A stretch of DNA of 64,000 bases from G963701675 sp963701675. Lineage in GTDB: Bacteria > Planctomycetota > Planctomycetia > Gemmatales > Gemmataceae. The stretch covers positions 558,001 to 622,000 of the forward strand of contig OY969623.1 of the NCBI GenBank assembly GCA_963701675.1, given 5' to 3'. The notes under the pieces were generated by a model, which did not search any database, had not been told where the DNA came from, and worked only from the letters and a program-made list of their open reading frames with translations. This document shows, in pieces, positions 50,389 to 59,640 of this stretch; the first letter of the stretch is position 1; each line of letters begins with the position of its first letter. A program made the position numbers and the translations under genes.

Positions 50389-50534
50389 AGCAGGTGAATT
50401 ATACCGCGCGGCCGGAAGCTCCAATTGCCTCATGTCGGGGGAAAATCTCGTCAAGTTGCCGGAAATCGCGAAGTCTTTACGCGGGGTGGGCCGATATAGG
50501 AAAGGACGGAATATCCGTTCAGGAAGGACCACCT

Positions 50535-50759
50535 ATGGCAGTCCAACTTCGTGTCTTCTCCGAAACGGACGACACGCCCCGATCGAAATCGGTTCCTGCC
50601 GACGTGCACGTTCGATTGGGCGACCTGTTGCCTCTCGTGGCGTTGGCACAGCGCAACAACTATGTCTGGCTGCAAGATTTTCTGGACGACGAAGTCTCGA
50701 TCACCAGCGATTTATACGAAGTGCTGTGCGCCTTTCGATGCTACCGGCCCTCGGCCTAG
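50535..50759 (+). CDS. Small conserved-looking protein, 74 residues
   Basis: MAVQLRVFSETDDTPRSKSV onward, with DVHVRLGDLLPLVALAQRNN and YVWLQDFLDDEVSITSDLYE. AGGAAGGA lies 7 bases before ATG 50535. It converges on the gene ending at 50773. No family is recognised, but the composition and ribosome binding site support a real gene. Confidence 0.65.
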   Translation: MAVQLRVFSETDDTPRSKSVPADVHVRLGDLLPLVALAQRNNYVWLQDFLDDEVSITSDLYEVLCAFRCYRPSA

Positions 50760-50772
50760 GCCGTTGCGGACC

Positions 50773-51636
50773 TCAGATTTCTTCCTCGGGTGCGTCTTTT
50801 AGCAATTCAGGCTGGCCCAGTTGGCTAATATCCAGCTGACCTCGCAACTCGCCTTCAACCAGTTTGATTCGGGCTTCCAGCACCCGGAACCGCACTTGCA
50901 TGGCGTCAAGCTTGGCGTTCAAATCGTCTTTTGGCTTTGGTCGTGGAACTTCCGGGTAGCCAAGCTGCCGTTGGAGCGCCGCAAACAGGTAAAGTGGATC
51001 GCGACCGATGCTTGCCCGTGCAATTTTCCCTTCCTTTTCGCCGAATAGCGGGGTTACAGGCGGCTCATAGTCCGGATCGTTGCGGCGTTGCTCGGAGACA
51101 TACAACGCGGAACGAACGTAGATGAGTTCCGGAAAGTCGACAGCGCCGACTTTCCGACGAACCATGTCCAGATACTCACGCCAGGGCCAGTCGTAGAACG
51201 AATCGGCGGCCATGCACTCCAGCCCGTCGTCGTATCCGAGTCGATTCCGGCTGATGGCTTCGAATTGGTACACGAAGAGCCCTTGCGTCGTCGGCTTATC
51301 CGCACGGTAGGTGGCCTCACGCTCAAGAATCAGAAACGCGGTTTCGGCACTAAGGCGCTGCCGGCCCTCCTCGCTCTGCCGAATCACAAATGCCTGAAAC
51401 GGCGTAAAGTAGTGAGCTAGCCGCGCGAAGCCCGATGACAGCAATCCGGTATGCTTGAGCTCCGTTGCCAAGAACTGAATGGCGAGTGGAAGGCGGGTCG
51501 TGGCCAGGATTTCTTCGTGGACTCGGTCCAGGATCTCTTGCGTGGCGAACTGGCTAACCATGCGCTCCCGAAGCACGCGGAAAAAATACGCTTGCTCGAT
51601 GTACTCTTCGCGATCGAGAACGACGTTTTCTAACAT
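50773..51636 (-). CDS. Conserved-looking hypothetical protein, 287 residues
   Basis: A soluble mostly helical protein: VLDREEYIEQAYFFRVLRER, LATTRLPLAIQFLATELKHT, DGLECMAADSFYDWPWREYL, FPELIYVRSALYVSEQRR. A helical C-terminus follows (LNAKLDAMQVRFRVLEARIK). It may be a planctomycete-specific family; I do not recognise it. No strong ribosome binding site is seen before ATG 51636. Confidence 0.75.
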   Translation of the reverse strand: MLENVVLDREEYIEQAYFFRVLRERMVSQFATQEILDRVHEEILATTRLPLAIQFLATELKHTGLLSSGFARLAHYFTPFQAFVIRQSEEGRQRLSAETAFLILEREATYRADKPTTQGLFVYQFEAISRNRLGYDDGLECMAADSFYDWPWREYLDMVRRKVGAVDFPELIYVRSALYVSEQRRNDPDYEPPVTPLFGEKEGKIARASIGRDPLYLFAALQRQLGYPEVPRPKPKDDLNAKLDAMQVRFRVLEARIKLVEGELRGQLDISQLGQPELLKDAPEEEI

Positions 51637-51782
51637 ACTGCGATCTTAGCCGTTAACCGATTGAACGGCTGGAGTTATCGGCCGCACGTCGGTCTCGCCG
51701 TTGACGGAAGCCTTGAAGCTCGCTACTTTGACACTCTCTCAGCAGTTGCGATTGGCGTTAACTCACAAGGGCGAACATATTC

Positions 51783-52025
51783 ATGGTGCGAAAGAAGCAA
51801 GGGACAGGTCGGAAAAACCGTTGTCGATTCTGCACGAAGGAAGGTTGTCCGCGGCCGGCGTTTGTCGACTACAAGGATGTTCAGGGGCTGAAAAAACTTT
51901 GCACGAGCCAAGGCAAGCTTTTTAGCCGGAAACGGAGTGGAACCTGTGCAGCCTTCCAGCGGGCGGTCAAGGATGCAGTCAAACGAGCACGGTATATGGG
52001 GCTGCTACCGTTCGTTGGTGAATAA
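51783..52025 (+). CDS. rpsR: 30S ribosomal protein S18
   Basis: An 80-residue small-subunit protein. NRCRFCTKEGCPRPAFVDYK carries a cysteine cluster typical of zinc-type S18. It is followed by DVQGLKKLCTSQGKLFSRKR and SGTCAAFQRAVKDAVKRARY. AAGGGCG lies about 10 bases upstream. It is not next to rpsF or rplI, unlike in many bacteria. A strong terminator follows at 52046. Confidence 0.93.
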   Translation: MVRKKQGTGRKNRCRFCTKEGCPRPAFVDYKDVQGLKKLCTSQGKLFSRKRSGTCAAFQRAVKDAVKRARYMGLLPFVGE

Positions 52026-52045
52026 CCGTTCGACTCAATAGTCAC

Positions 52046-52084
52046 AAAGGACGCAGAGAAGAAACGAACTTCTTTGTGTCCTTT
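52046..52084 (+). terminator. Intrinsic terminator of rpsR
   Basis: AAAGGAC-CA-AGAAG pairs with CTTCT-TG-GTCCTTT across small internal mismatches around AAACGAA, followed by TTTGTCTTT. It ends 34 bases before thrS. Confidence 0.75.
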
Positions 52085-52118
52085 TTGTCTTTGTGGTGGA
52101 TAACTGAGGCCATGCCTT

Positions 52119-54320
52119 ATGCTTAAAGTCCGCCTCCCCGACGGCTCAGTCAAATCCTTTCCGGAAGGCTCCAGTCCGCGCGACGTGGCCGAGAGCATCG
52201 GGAAGCGGCTCGCCCAAGCCGCCATCGCCGCGAAAGTAAACGGCGTCATTCACGATTTCCACCGCGAGCTACCCGTCAACGGCGAACTGGAATTTCAGAT
52301 TCTCACAGAGAAGGATCGCGAAGCACTGGACGTACTCCGCCACAGCAGCGCCCATGTGATGGCTCGGGCGGTTATGCGGCTATTCCCTGGCGTGCAGCTG
52401 GCGTTTGGTCCGACCATCGAAAATGGATTTTATTACGACATCGATTCTCCAACGCCGATTCGCGAAGACGATTTTCCGCGAATCGAGGCCGAGATGGCAA
52501 AGATCATCCAAGATGCCGAGCCCTTCGAGCGTTTTGAACGCCCCACTTCCGAAGCAAAAAAACTATGTGCCGACTTGAAACAGGCTTTGAAAGTTGAGCA
52601 CATCGATGGAGAATTAAGCAAGTTCCCGACTCTCAGTTTCTATCGCCAGGGTGAGTTCATCGACCTGTGCCGTGGCCCGCATATCCCGCACGCCGGTAAG
52701 ATCGGTGCGTTTAAGCTCCTGTCCATCGCCGGCGCCTATTGGAAGAACGACGCCAACCGTAAGCAACTGCAACGCCTATACGGCACCGCGTTTTTCCATC
52801 AGAAAGACCTGGACGCCTATCTCACCCAGATGGAAGAGGCCAAGAAACGTGACCACCGGGTGCTGGGTAAGCAACTCAAGTTGTTCACCATCAGCCAGGC
52901 TGTTGGTAGCGGGCTTATTCTGTGGATGCCGAAAGGCGCTACCGTTCGCGGTATTTTGGAGAGCTTCATCCGAGATGAGCTGTTGAAACGCGGCTACCAG
53001 CCGGTCTATTCGCCACAGATTGGACGATTGGAGCTCTATCGGACTAGCGGCCATTTTCCATACTACCGCGATTCACAGTACCCGCCGCTGTTTCTACATC
53101 CGCTTGGACAGGCCGTCGACACCTGGCTGCACTTACTGGAGTCGAAACAACTAACACCTGCGCTCGAAAAGTCGTTCCTGGCCCTCGTGCGTGAAGCGAA
53201 AAGCGAGTTGTTTGCGGCGACTATCGACTTGGACGAAACATGGGAATCCTACGATGCCGCTGCTAATTCTTCCGACAAGATTGTCCTGCTCGAGAACTGG
53301 CTAAAGCAGAGCGAAGGTTATCTGCTCAGGCCCATGAATTGCCCGCACCACATTCAAATCTACAAGGCCGAACCACGGAGTTACCGCGATTTGCCGGTGC
53401 GCCTGGCGGAGTTCGGCACCGTCTACCGCTTTGAACAGACCGGCGAGCTTTCCGGGCTGACTCGGGTTCGTGGATTCACCCAGGACGATGCGCATTTGTT
53501 TGTTACTGCCGACCAAATCGAAAGCGAGATGCACTCGAACATCGAACTGGTGTTGTTCGTTTTGAGCAGCCTCGGGCTAAACGACTACCGCGTCCGGGTC
53601 GGAAAGCGTGATCCATCAAGCGACAAGTACGTCGGCAGCGACGAAGATTGGACAGCGGCTGAAGCGATTCTGGTCGACATCGTGAAAAACCTGGGAATGA
53701 ACTACACGGAAGAAAAAGGTGAAGCGGCATTCTACGGGCCAAAGACCGACTTTGTGGTGCGAGATTGCATCGGCCGGGAGTGGCAACTGGGCACCGTGCA
53801 GCTCGACTATAACCTGCCCAAGCGATTCGAGCTGGAATATATAGGTTCCGACAATCGCCCTCACCGACCGATCATGATCCATCGGGCCCCGTTCGGTTCC
53901 ATGGAGCGATTCGTAGGCATTCTCATCGAGCATTTCGCCGGTGCGTTTCCGCTCTGGTTGGCTCCTGAACAGGTTCGAGTCTTGTCGGTCAGCGACAAGG
54001 TGGCGGATTACGCGCGAAACGTCGAGCGGACGTTCCGGGATCGCGGCTTTCGTGTGCATGGCGACTATCGGCCCGACAAGATCGGCTCGAAAATACGCGA
54101 CGCCCAGCTCGAAAAGACACCTTACATGTTGGTGGTTGGAGAAAAGGAGCAGCTGGCGGGAACCGTTTCAGTCAGGGATCGCGTCGATGGTGACCTCGGC
54201 GCAAAACCTGTCGCGGAAGTCGTTGAACTTCTGCTCCGCGAGGTCGCCGAGAAGCGCATTCGCCAGGTAAGCACTGCGTCCGCAGGTTTGTCGGACACCG
54301 GCGCCAAGTTTGGGGAATAA
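52119..54320 (+). CDS. thrS: Threonyl-tRNA synthetase with an unusual insertion
   Basis: A 733-residue enzyme charging tRNA-Thr. The TGS domain is residues 1-62. The editing domain has HSSAH (75-79) and FIDLCRGPHIPHAGKIGAFK. The class II core has LYRTSGHFPYY (motif 1 side), MNCPHH, EFGTVYRFEQTGELSGLTRV (motif 2), RGFTQDDAHLF and HRAPFGSMERFVGILIEH (motif 3). The C-terminal anticodon domain has VRVLSVSDKVADYA. Residues about 324-397, between GHFPYYRDSQYPP and EGYLLRPMNCPH, are an added helical segment not in typical enzymes, which explains the length (usually about 640). The zinc-site residues appear intact. Confidence 0.95.
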   Translation: MLKVRLPDGSVKSFPEGSSPRDVAESIGKRLAQAAIAAKVNGVIHDFHRELPVNGELEFQILTEKDREALDVLRHSSAHVMARAVMRLFPGVQLAFGPTIENGFYYDIDSPTPIREDDFPRIEAEMAKIIQDAEPFERFERPTSEAKKLCADLKQALKVEHIDGELSKFPTLSFYRQGEFIDLCRGPHIPHAGKIGAFKLLSIAGAYWKNDANRKQLQRLYGTAFFHQKDLDAYLTQMEEAKKRDHRVLGKQLKLFTISQAVGSGLILWMPKGATVRGILESFIRDELLKRGYQPVYSPQIGRLELYRTSGHFPYYRDSQYPPLFLHPLGQAVDTWLHLLESKQLTPALEKSFLALVREAKSELFAATIDLDETWESYDAAANSSDKIVLLENWLKQSEGYLLRPMNCPHHIQIYKAEPRSYRDLPVRLAEFGTVYRFEQTGELSGLTRVRGFTQDDAHLFVTADQIESEMHSNIELVLFVLSSLGLNDYRVRVGKRDPSSDKYVGSDEDWTAAEAILVDIVKNLGMNYTEEKGEAAFYGPKTDFVVRDCIGREWQLGTVQLDYNLPKRFELEYIGSDNRPHRPIMIHRAPFGSMERFVGILIEHFAGAFPLWLAPEQVRVLSVSDKVADYARNVERTFRDRGFRVHGDYRPDKIGSKIRDAQLEKTPYMLVVGEKEQLAGTVSVRDRVDGDLGAKPVAEVVELLLREVAEKRIRQVSTASAGLSDTGAKFGE

Positions 54321-54343
54321 GACCCGCTAAGCCGCAAGCGGCC

Positions 54344-54637
54344 TCACGAATCCATCGGCGCATCTTTCGGGTGCCATAACGCCTGTCGTTGGCGTGCCCG
54401 CATTTCCAGCACCGCCACCTTTTCCGGCGTGCCAGGTGGAGCACCGGTCGGCTCGGCCGGCATGGTCCCCCGGCCACAGAAATCGTCGATTCCGCGCCGG
54501 CCGAACTTACTTACCGACGGATACTGCGTACGTACCGCAGGCCTGTAATAGCACGTCCAACAGAGGCCCCGTGGTCGATTGACCGGGGATCGCCCGCAGT
54601 GTCGGCAACGCCCCCGGCGCTTGGTTGCACCGTGCAT
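54344..54637 (-). CDS. Zinc-ribbon-like hypothetical protein
   Basis: A 97-residue basic protein. CRHCGRSPVNRPRGLCWTCY has four cysteines (CxxC...CxxC) suited to a zinc ribbon. The middle is KFGRRGIDDFCGRG and the tail (EKVAVLEMRARQRQALWHPK) is helical. AGGGA lies 7 bases before ATG 54637. A palindrome (54665) lies in its probable promoter. It could bind DNA or RNA; the family is not named. Confidence 0.65.
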   Translation of the reverse strand: MHGATKRRGRCRHCGRSPVNRPRGLCWTCYYRPAVRTQYPSVSKFGRRGIDDFCGRGTMPAEPTGAPPGTPEKVAVLEMRARQRQALWHPKDAPMDS

Positions 54638-54664
54638 GGTTTTTCCCTGAGTTCACATGTACTT

Positions 54665-54679
54665 ATGTATACAATACAT
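54665..54679. promoter_or_regulatory. AT-rich operator-like palindrome
   Basis: ATGTAT ACA ATACAT is a perfect 6-bp inverted repeat, flanked by TGTAC on both sides (54658 and 54681 regions), in an AT-rich island between the divergent genes at 54637 and 54769. It is a candidate repressor site. Confidence 0.4.
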
Positions 54680-54768
54680 CTGTACACATAATATGTCAAT
54701 TCGGGGTTGCCGCTTGCGCCTTAGCTGTTGACTGACATGCGCCCGATGGATATACGCCGTCCCGCGTT

Positions 54769-56754
54769 ATGTCCGCGAACACCCAACAATCCAGGCGCTG
54801 GTTACTCCTTTCTTGCGTCCTTCTTCTGATCTTCTGGATTACGCTTTGCGACTTTCCCTGCTACGCGGCGGGCGGACTAAGTCCGGACGAATCGTGGGCA
54901 CACGCTTATAGCCACTTTTTCAAGCACAAGCTCCAGGCTGGTGTCGACTATGTCTTCACCTATGGACCGCTTGGCTTCTTCATGGTCACCGCGCACGATC
55001 CGGAGTTGTTCTGGCACAAGTTCGCGTGGGAACTCGGAATCAAATTTCTGTTCGCCCTGACGTTTGTCGAGCTAATCAAGTCTCTGCCTGGCAACGGCGC
55101 CCGCCTTGCGGCCTCCGTGACGCTTCTCGTATTCGGACATTGGCTCGTCTACAGCTGGTCCGCACTCTACGTGCTCGTGACACTCATCCAGATTCTGCTT
55201 CTTCTCGATCCCTCACGACCGCCGTCATCCGGCGTCCTTATGTACCGGTCGACACTACTGGCTGTGCTCTCGTTGACGAAGTTTACGCTCTTTTCGTTCA
55301 TCCTCCCGGCGATCGCGGTGGTCGCGCTTGTCTATTTCGCTTCAGGTAAGTGGCGCTCCGCGTTGCTGTTTCTTTCAACCTTTGTCATCGCGTGGGGCAG
55401 TACTTGGATCGGGCTTGGCCAGGGACTTGGAAATGCAACGGAGTACATCGTCCGTTCAGTCGAAGTCGCCACTGGTTACAACGAAGCGATGGCTACCCCC
55501 GGGAGTCGCGATGAATTACGTCTCGCAATCACGGTGCTGGTCCTGATCGCCGCATGTCTGATTGGCGTCATCCTGCGATCGTCTGTCGCTTGCGCTCCTG
55601 TCATCGTTCTCGGTCTCGCCATGTTCTTTCAGTGGAAAGCGGGTTTTGTCCGCCAAGATGCCGGTCATGTGTTGATTTTCTTCAGTACCGCGGTTTGGTT
55701 CCCGTTCCTGGTCCTTTCTGCATTCCCGGATTGCCGCTGGCATGCGCCTCCTCGCACGCTGCTGCTCGGGGGGATTTACTTTCTCTGCGCGACTGGAATC
55801 GTTTTGACGGGCTTACGAGAGTTTGACCCCCGGCAAATAGTGTCGAAAGCTCGGCAGAGCTTTCAAGCAAAACTTGACGTAGTGCGTTCACCAGCGCGAC
55901 TGAAACGCCGGCTGGATCGAGAGTTCGCCTATCGCGCAAGCACCAACGAGCTAGCGCGAATCAAGAGCATAGTTCAGAGGGACTCCATAGATGTGGTTTC
56001 GTTCGCCCAAGGAACCTTGTTGCTTAACAAGCTAAACTGGCAACCGCGTCCGGTGTTTCAGGGCTATAGCGCTTACACGCCGGAACTGGGACGGCTGAAC
56101 GCGGAGTTTTTCACATCACCCGAAGCCCCGCGATATGTGCTCTTCAAGCTCGAAACGATTGACAATCGGCATCCCTTGCTTGACGATGGGCAGGCCGTTC
56201 TTGAAGTGTTGGCACGATACGAGCCGGTGCTCGCGGAGCGTGGATTCCTATTACTTAAGCGGAGCGAACCTACTGCAGAAACCGGTCAGACAAGAGTCAG
56301 CGACGTTGACAAGCAGACAATCACATGGAATCAGGAAGTGGAATTCCACGGTAACGACGAATCTCCGATTCGTGTTTCGTTGGATGTGCGTCCGACGTTG
56401 CAAGAGAAATTGCGCTCGGCCTTTTACAAACCGTGTCCGCTTTCCATTCGGATTCGAACTTCGGATGGAGAAACGCACACGTTCCGGTACCTTCCCGCGT
56501 TGGGTAGAGCGGGTTTTCTTTTCAACCCTCTATTACTCGATAACGCCGACGTGCTCGACTTTTTTGCCGGGGCGCCAACAAAGAAAGTCGTTGCCTTCAC
56601 GCTCGTAGCCGACCGAAAAGCGATGGCCGGTTATGAACCCGAAATAGAGATGCTAATCCGGCGGGAACCCGCGCCACGCATGACGGCGTCACGGTTCGAT
56701 GCGGACGCCTTTCCAAAACGCGACATATCCAGCAATCTGTTCAGCGGCCGGTAA
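54769..56754 (+). CDS. Polytopic membrane protein, GT-C-like layout
   Basis: A 661-residue protein. Roughly the first 360 residues hold about nine to eleven hydrophobic helices (for example LLLSCVLLLIFWITLCDFPC, LAASVTLLVFGHWLVYSWSA, LFSFILPAIAVVALVYFA). A luminal SPDESWAHAYSHFF loop with acidic residues follows the first helix, as in some lipid-linked glycosyltransferases. Residues about 370-661 are soluble and beta-rich. No sure family. It ends by overlapping the convergent DUF427 gene by 66 bases. Confidence 0.7.
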   Translation: MSANTQQSRRWLLLSCVLLLIFWITLCDFPCYAAGGLSPDESWAHAYSHFFKHKLQAGVDYVFTYGPLGFFMVTAHDPELFWHKFAWELGIKFLFALTFVELIKSLPGNGARLAASVTLLVFGHWLVYSWSALYVLVTLIQILLLLDPSRPPSSGVLMYRSTLLAVLSLTKFTLFSFILPAIAVVALVYFASGKWRSALLFLSTFVIAWGSTWIGLGQGLGNATEYIVRSVEVATGYNEAMATPGSRDELRLAITVLVLIAACLIGVILRSSVACAPVIVLGLAMFFQWKAGFVRQDAGHVLIFFSTAVWFPFLVLSAFPDCRWHAPPRTLLLGGIYFLCATGIVLTGLREFDPRQIVSKARQSFQAKLDVVRSPARLKRRLDREFAYRASTNELARIKSIVQRDSIDVVSFAQGTLLLNKLNWQPRPVFQGYSAYTPELGRLNAEFFTSPEAPRYVLFKLETIDNRHPLLDDGQAVLEVLARYEPVLAERGFLLLKRSEPTAETGQTRVSDVDKQTITWNQEVEFHGNDESPIRVSLDVRPTLQEKLRSAFYKPCPLSIRIRTSDGETHTFRYLPALGRAGFLFNPLLLDNADVLDFFAGAPTKKVVAFTLVADRKAMAGYEPEIEMLIRREPAPRMTASRFDADAFPKRDISSNLFSGR

Positions 56755-56970
56755 CGGCGTCGGATAATACCACGCCGCGTCACGATTCACGTCGTCACCG
56801 ACAACGACATCGTAATAACTCGCCGTGCCCTTCCAACCGCACATAGTGTGCGTTTGGCTTTCGCGAAAATGCTCGGGCTTGATGGTATTCGGCGGAAAAT
56901 AATGATTGCCTTCGACCGTTTCGGTCTTCTCGCTCTCGGCGATGACGGCGTTGTTCCAGATGGCGCGTGG
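56689..56970 (-). CDS. DUF427 domain protein
   Basis: A 93-residue protein. MPRAIWNNAVIAESEKTETV, GNHYFPPNTIKPEHF, CGWKGTASYYDVVVGD and AAWYYPTPLPAAEQIAGYVA together match DUF427 from end to end. ATG 56970 is the natural start. It is a single small cytoplasmic domain; the role is unknown. Its 3' end overlaps the end of the membrane-protein gene on the other strand. Confidence 0.88.
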   Translation of the reverse strand, partial: PRAIWNNAVIAESEKTETVEGNHYFPPNTIKPEHFRESQTHTMCGWKGTASYYDVVVGDDVNRDAAWYYPTPLPAAEQIAGYVAFWKGVRIEP

Positions 56971-57171
56971 CATAGGAATTTCGTCCTCCGTTCTCGATTT
57001 CAAATGGTCTACCAGCGGGCTCAGTCAAGCTAGCAGCGACGACGCCTTCCGGCTATCCGGCAGACGCGCTCCTTGTCAGGAAGTAGAATGCGAGGAAGGG
57101 AAACAGGACTAGGTGGCACGCTTTCGTCTCCGCACTTATTCCTTTCTCTTTTTCCTAGATGGAGACCCGAC

Positions 57172-58053
57172 ATGCCACGCGTGCTCATTGCCGAGGACAG
57201 CGCGACGCAAGCCCAACAGTTGCAATTCATGTTGGAGGATGCCGGGTTCTCCGTGGAGCTTGCTTCGAACGGCGCCGAGGCGGTTGCCGCCATCAACCGG
57301 CAAGTCCCCGACATCGTCGTAACCGATCTGGAAATGCCCGAAATGAACGGGCTTCAACTGGTCGAGGCGGTTTATCGCGACCACCCGGGATTACCGGTGG
57401 TGCTGATGACGGCGTACGGCAGTGAAGAAACCGCCGCCCTAGCACTCCAAAAAGGCGCGACGAGCTACGTACCGAAGCGGTATCTCGCACAGGACATGAT
57501 TCCGACACTCGGCAACATCCTCGCTGTCGCACGTGCGGATCGACAACACCAACGCATTGTCGAGTTTCAGACACGTTCAGAGACCCAATATGTCCTTCCA
57601 AACGACGAATCGGTCATTCCGCCGTTCATCGGTCATTTGGAGGAACAGCTAACCCGGATGAAGTTTTCCGACCCGACGACTCTCATTCGAGTAAGTGTTG
57701 CGTTGCGTGAAGCGATGATCAATTCGATGCATCATGGCAATCTGGAAATCAACGCCGATTTGCGTGAACAGAACGAACGACATTTTCAGCAAACAGTGGA
57801 AGAGCGTGGCAAACAGGAACCTTACCGCAGTCGGCGGATTCACGTGACCGCAACGCTGACCAGGCGACAGGCGGAATATACGGTGCGTGACGAGGGCAGG
57901 GGATTCGATCCCGACACACTCGCCGATGCGACGGCGTCTGCCAACTTGGAAAAAGTAAGCGGCCGCGGTTTGCTGCTCATCAACACGTTCATGGACCACG
58001 TGTCGTACAACGAGGACGGCACGGCGATCACGATGGTAAAGCGGGCGGAATAA
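57172..58053 (+). CDS. Response regulator with histidine kinase-like ATPase domain
   Basis: A 293-residue protein. Residues 1-120 are a receiver domain: VLIAEDSATQAQQLQF, phospho-acceptor D52 in VVTDLEMPEMNG, and VVLMTAYGSEE. Residues about 170-293 are an RsbW-type ATPase: SVALREAMINSMHHGN (N box), VRDEGRGFDPD (G1 box) and GRGLLLINTFMDHVSYNEDG (G2 box). There is no membrane segment. GGAG lies 9 bases before ATG 57172. Such proteins usually act in phosphorelays that control an anti-sigma or anti-anti-sigma switch. Confidence 0.9.
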   Translation: MPRVLIAEDSATQAQQLQFMLEDAGFSVELASNGAEAVAAINRQVPDIVVTDLEMPEMNGLQLVEAVYRDHPGLPVVLMTAYGSEETAALALQKGATSYVPKRYLAQDMIPTLGNILAVARADRQHQRIVEFQTRSETQYVLPNDESVIPPFIGHLEEQLTRMKFSDPTTLIRVSVALREAMINSMHHGNLEINADLREQNERHFQQTVEERGKQEPYRSRRIHVTATLTRRQAEYTVRDEGRGFDPDTLADATASANLEKVSGRGLLLINTFMDHVSYNEDGTAITMVKRAE

Positions 58054-58078
58054 AGTAAAAAGGCAAAAGTAAAAAGTA

Positions 58079-58117
58079 AAAAGTAAAAAGGCAAAAGAGT
58101 TCTGCCTTTTTACTTTT
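58079..58117. terminator. Bidirectional A/T-rich terminator
   Basis: AAAAGTAAAAAGGCA and TGCCTTTTTACTTTT form a 15-bp perfect hairpin. Further AAAAAGGCAAAAG and CTTTTTAC units on each side extend it. It lies between the ends of two convergent genes (58053 and 58110) and has T-runs in both directions. Confidence 0.8.
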
Positions 58118-58817
58118 GCCTTTTTACTTTTTCCTTTTCGAAGATGACGATATGCTGCCACGGCAGCGTATTGACAGTGCCGACCCATCGTAGCGGGTGC
58201 GGTTCCATCTCTTTCAATACCTGTTTTTCGCTCATCTTGTGAACGAGCTTGATGGGCACATTGGCGTCTTCCAATCGGAACTCGACGAAGACCATTCTTC
58301 CGCCCGGTTTCAGGGCACGCACCATTGCCGTCGTCATTTCCCACGGATGGGAAAACTCGTGATAGACATCAACCATGAGGATTAAGTCGACCGACTCTGT
58401 TGGCAGCTTGGGATCACTCACCGTACCACGCGCCATCTCAATGTTCTTTATGTTGCGGTCTTTCATTCGTTTGCGGATGATGGCGAGCATCTCCGGCTGG
58501 ATGTCCGAGGCAAGGACTTTGCCGGTAGGACCGACCTTTTCCGCCAGGCGAAACGCGTAGTAGCCGCTGCCGGCGCCAATGTCGGCGACAACGTCGCCGG
58601 GCTTGAGCTTAAGAGCCTCGATTACTTTTGCCGGCTTTTCTTCTTGTTCGCGTTCGGGCCGTTCCAGCCAGTCAGCCGCAAGGTGGCCCATGACTTGGGC
58701 GATCTCTCGCCCCATGTAGAACTTGCCGGTGCCGTCCGGATCGTGATGTTTGCGGTACTCATAGCGCGGCGAATCGATCGGCAGAACGCATAGGAACGAA
58801 AACAGAATCCACATCAT
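58110..58817 (-). CDS. SAM-dependent methyltransferase with N-terminal export signal
   Basis: A 235-residue protein. The N-terminus MMWILFSFLCVLPIDS is hydrophobic and looks like a signal or anchor. It continues GKFYMGREIAQVMGHLAADW. A class I methyltransferase core follows: VVADIGAGSGYYAFRLAEKV (motif I), VLASDIQPEMLAII, DLILMVDVYHEF and LKPGGRMVFVEFR. The last codons run into the terminator. Exported methyltransferases of this type occur in planctomycetes; the substrate is unknown. Confidence 0.85.
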   Translation of the reverse strand: MMWILFSFLCVLPIDSPRYEYRKHHDPDGTGKFYMGREIAQVMGHLAADWLERPEREQEEKPAKVIEALKLKPGDVVADIGAGSGYYAFRLAEKVGPTGKVLASDIQPEMLAIIRKRMKDRNIKNIEMARGTVSDPKLPTESVDLILMVDVYHEFSHPWEMTTAMVRALKPGGRMVFVEFRLEDANVPIKLVHKMSEKQVLKEMEPHPLRWVGTVNTLPWQHIVIFEKEKVKRQK

Positions 58818-58943
58818 GCCATGATCATACCCAAGTGGACCTCGAGACGCGAGATTATTGGGGCGCTAAGCCGCAAGCGGCGTAACGAGAGTTCACAGTC
58901 GGCGCGGCGTCGGATATGATGGCGACAACATATGGAGTGAGTC

Positions 58944-59636
58944 ATGCGCACAGCGCTTGTCGTTTCGATCATCCTTAGTTCGACGTGCACGGCCGCGGAG
59001 AAGACTCCGAAGGAAGCCCTGCAGGCTTTCAACGACCTGATCGGGACTTGGCGCGCGACCGGCACGCCGGAAGGTTCCCGAGAAGAAAAGCAGCGCGGCT
59101 TCTGGACCGAAAAACTCAACTGGGAATGGCAGTTCAAGGGAAACGACGCCTGGCTCAAGTTCGTTGTCGAGAAAGGCAAGTACTTCGATGGGGGTGAGCT
59201 GCGCTACTTGCCGGCGAAGGATGAATATCAGTTCACGGCGCTTACATCCGGCAAGGAGCGACAGGTTTACACCGGAAAGCTAAAGGACAACATTCTTTCG
59301 CTCGATCGCAGCGACGAACAGTCGGGCGAAGTTCACCGCCTTTTGGTAAAGCTCCTTCACGACAATCGTTTCGTTTATGCATACGAGACGAAGCAGAAGG
59401 ACCGCCCGCGCTTCGTCAAACGCTATCAGGTTGGTGCTACCAAGGAAGGCGTGCCGTTCGCCGCGGCCGGCAACATGCAGCCGGAATGCATCGTAAGCGG
59501 CGGCCTCGGGACCATTCGTGTGACGTTTAAAGGACAAACTTACTACGTTTGTTGCAGCGGCTGCCAGGCGGCGTTCGACGAAGACCCCGAAAAGTTCATC
59601 AAGGAATTCGAAGCCAAGAAGAAGAAAGGGAAGTGA
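58944..59636 (+). CDS. Secreted protein with YHS-like metal-binding end
   Basis: A 230-residue protein with a signal peptide (RTALVVSIILSSTCTAAEK). The middle resembles TIGR03067-type lipocalin-like sheets (DLIGTWRATGTPEGSREEKQ, WEWQFKGNDAWLKFVVEKGK). The C-terminus (PECIVSGGLGTIRVTFKGQT, YYVCCSGCQAAFDEDPEKFI) fits a YHS/TRASH-like metal site with cysteines in CCSGC. It is probably periplasmic and may bind a metal. It overlaps no neighbour; mnmG starts 4 bases after its stop. Confidence 0.75.
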   Translation: MRTALVVSIILSSTCTAAEKTPKEALQAFNDLIGTWRATGTPEGSREEKQRGFWTEKLNWEWQFKGNDAWLKFVVEKGKYFDGGELRYLPAKDEYQFTALTSGKERQVYTGKLKDNILSLDRSDEQSGEVHRLLVKLLHDNRFVYAYETKQKDRPRFVKRYQVGATKEGVPFAAAGNMQPECIVSGGLGTIRVTFKGQTYYVCCSGCQAAFDEDPEKFIKEFEAKKKKGK

Positions 59637-59640
59637 GCGC

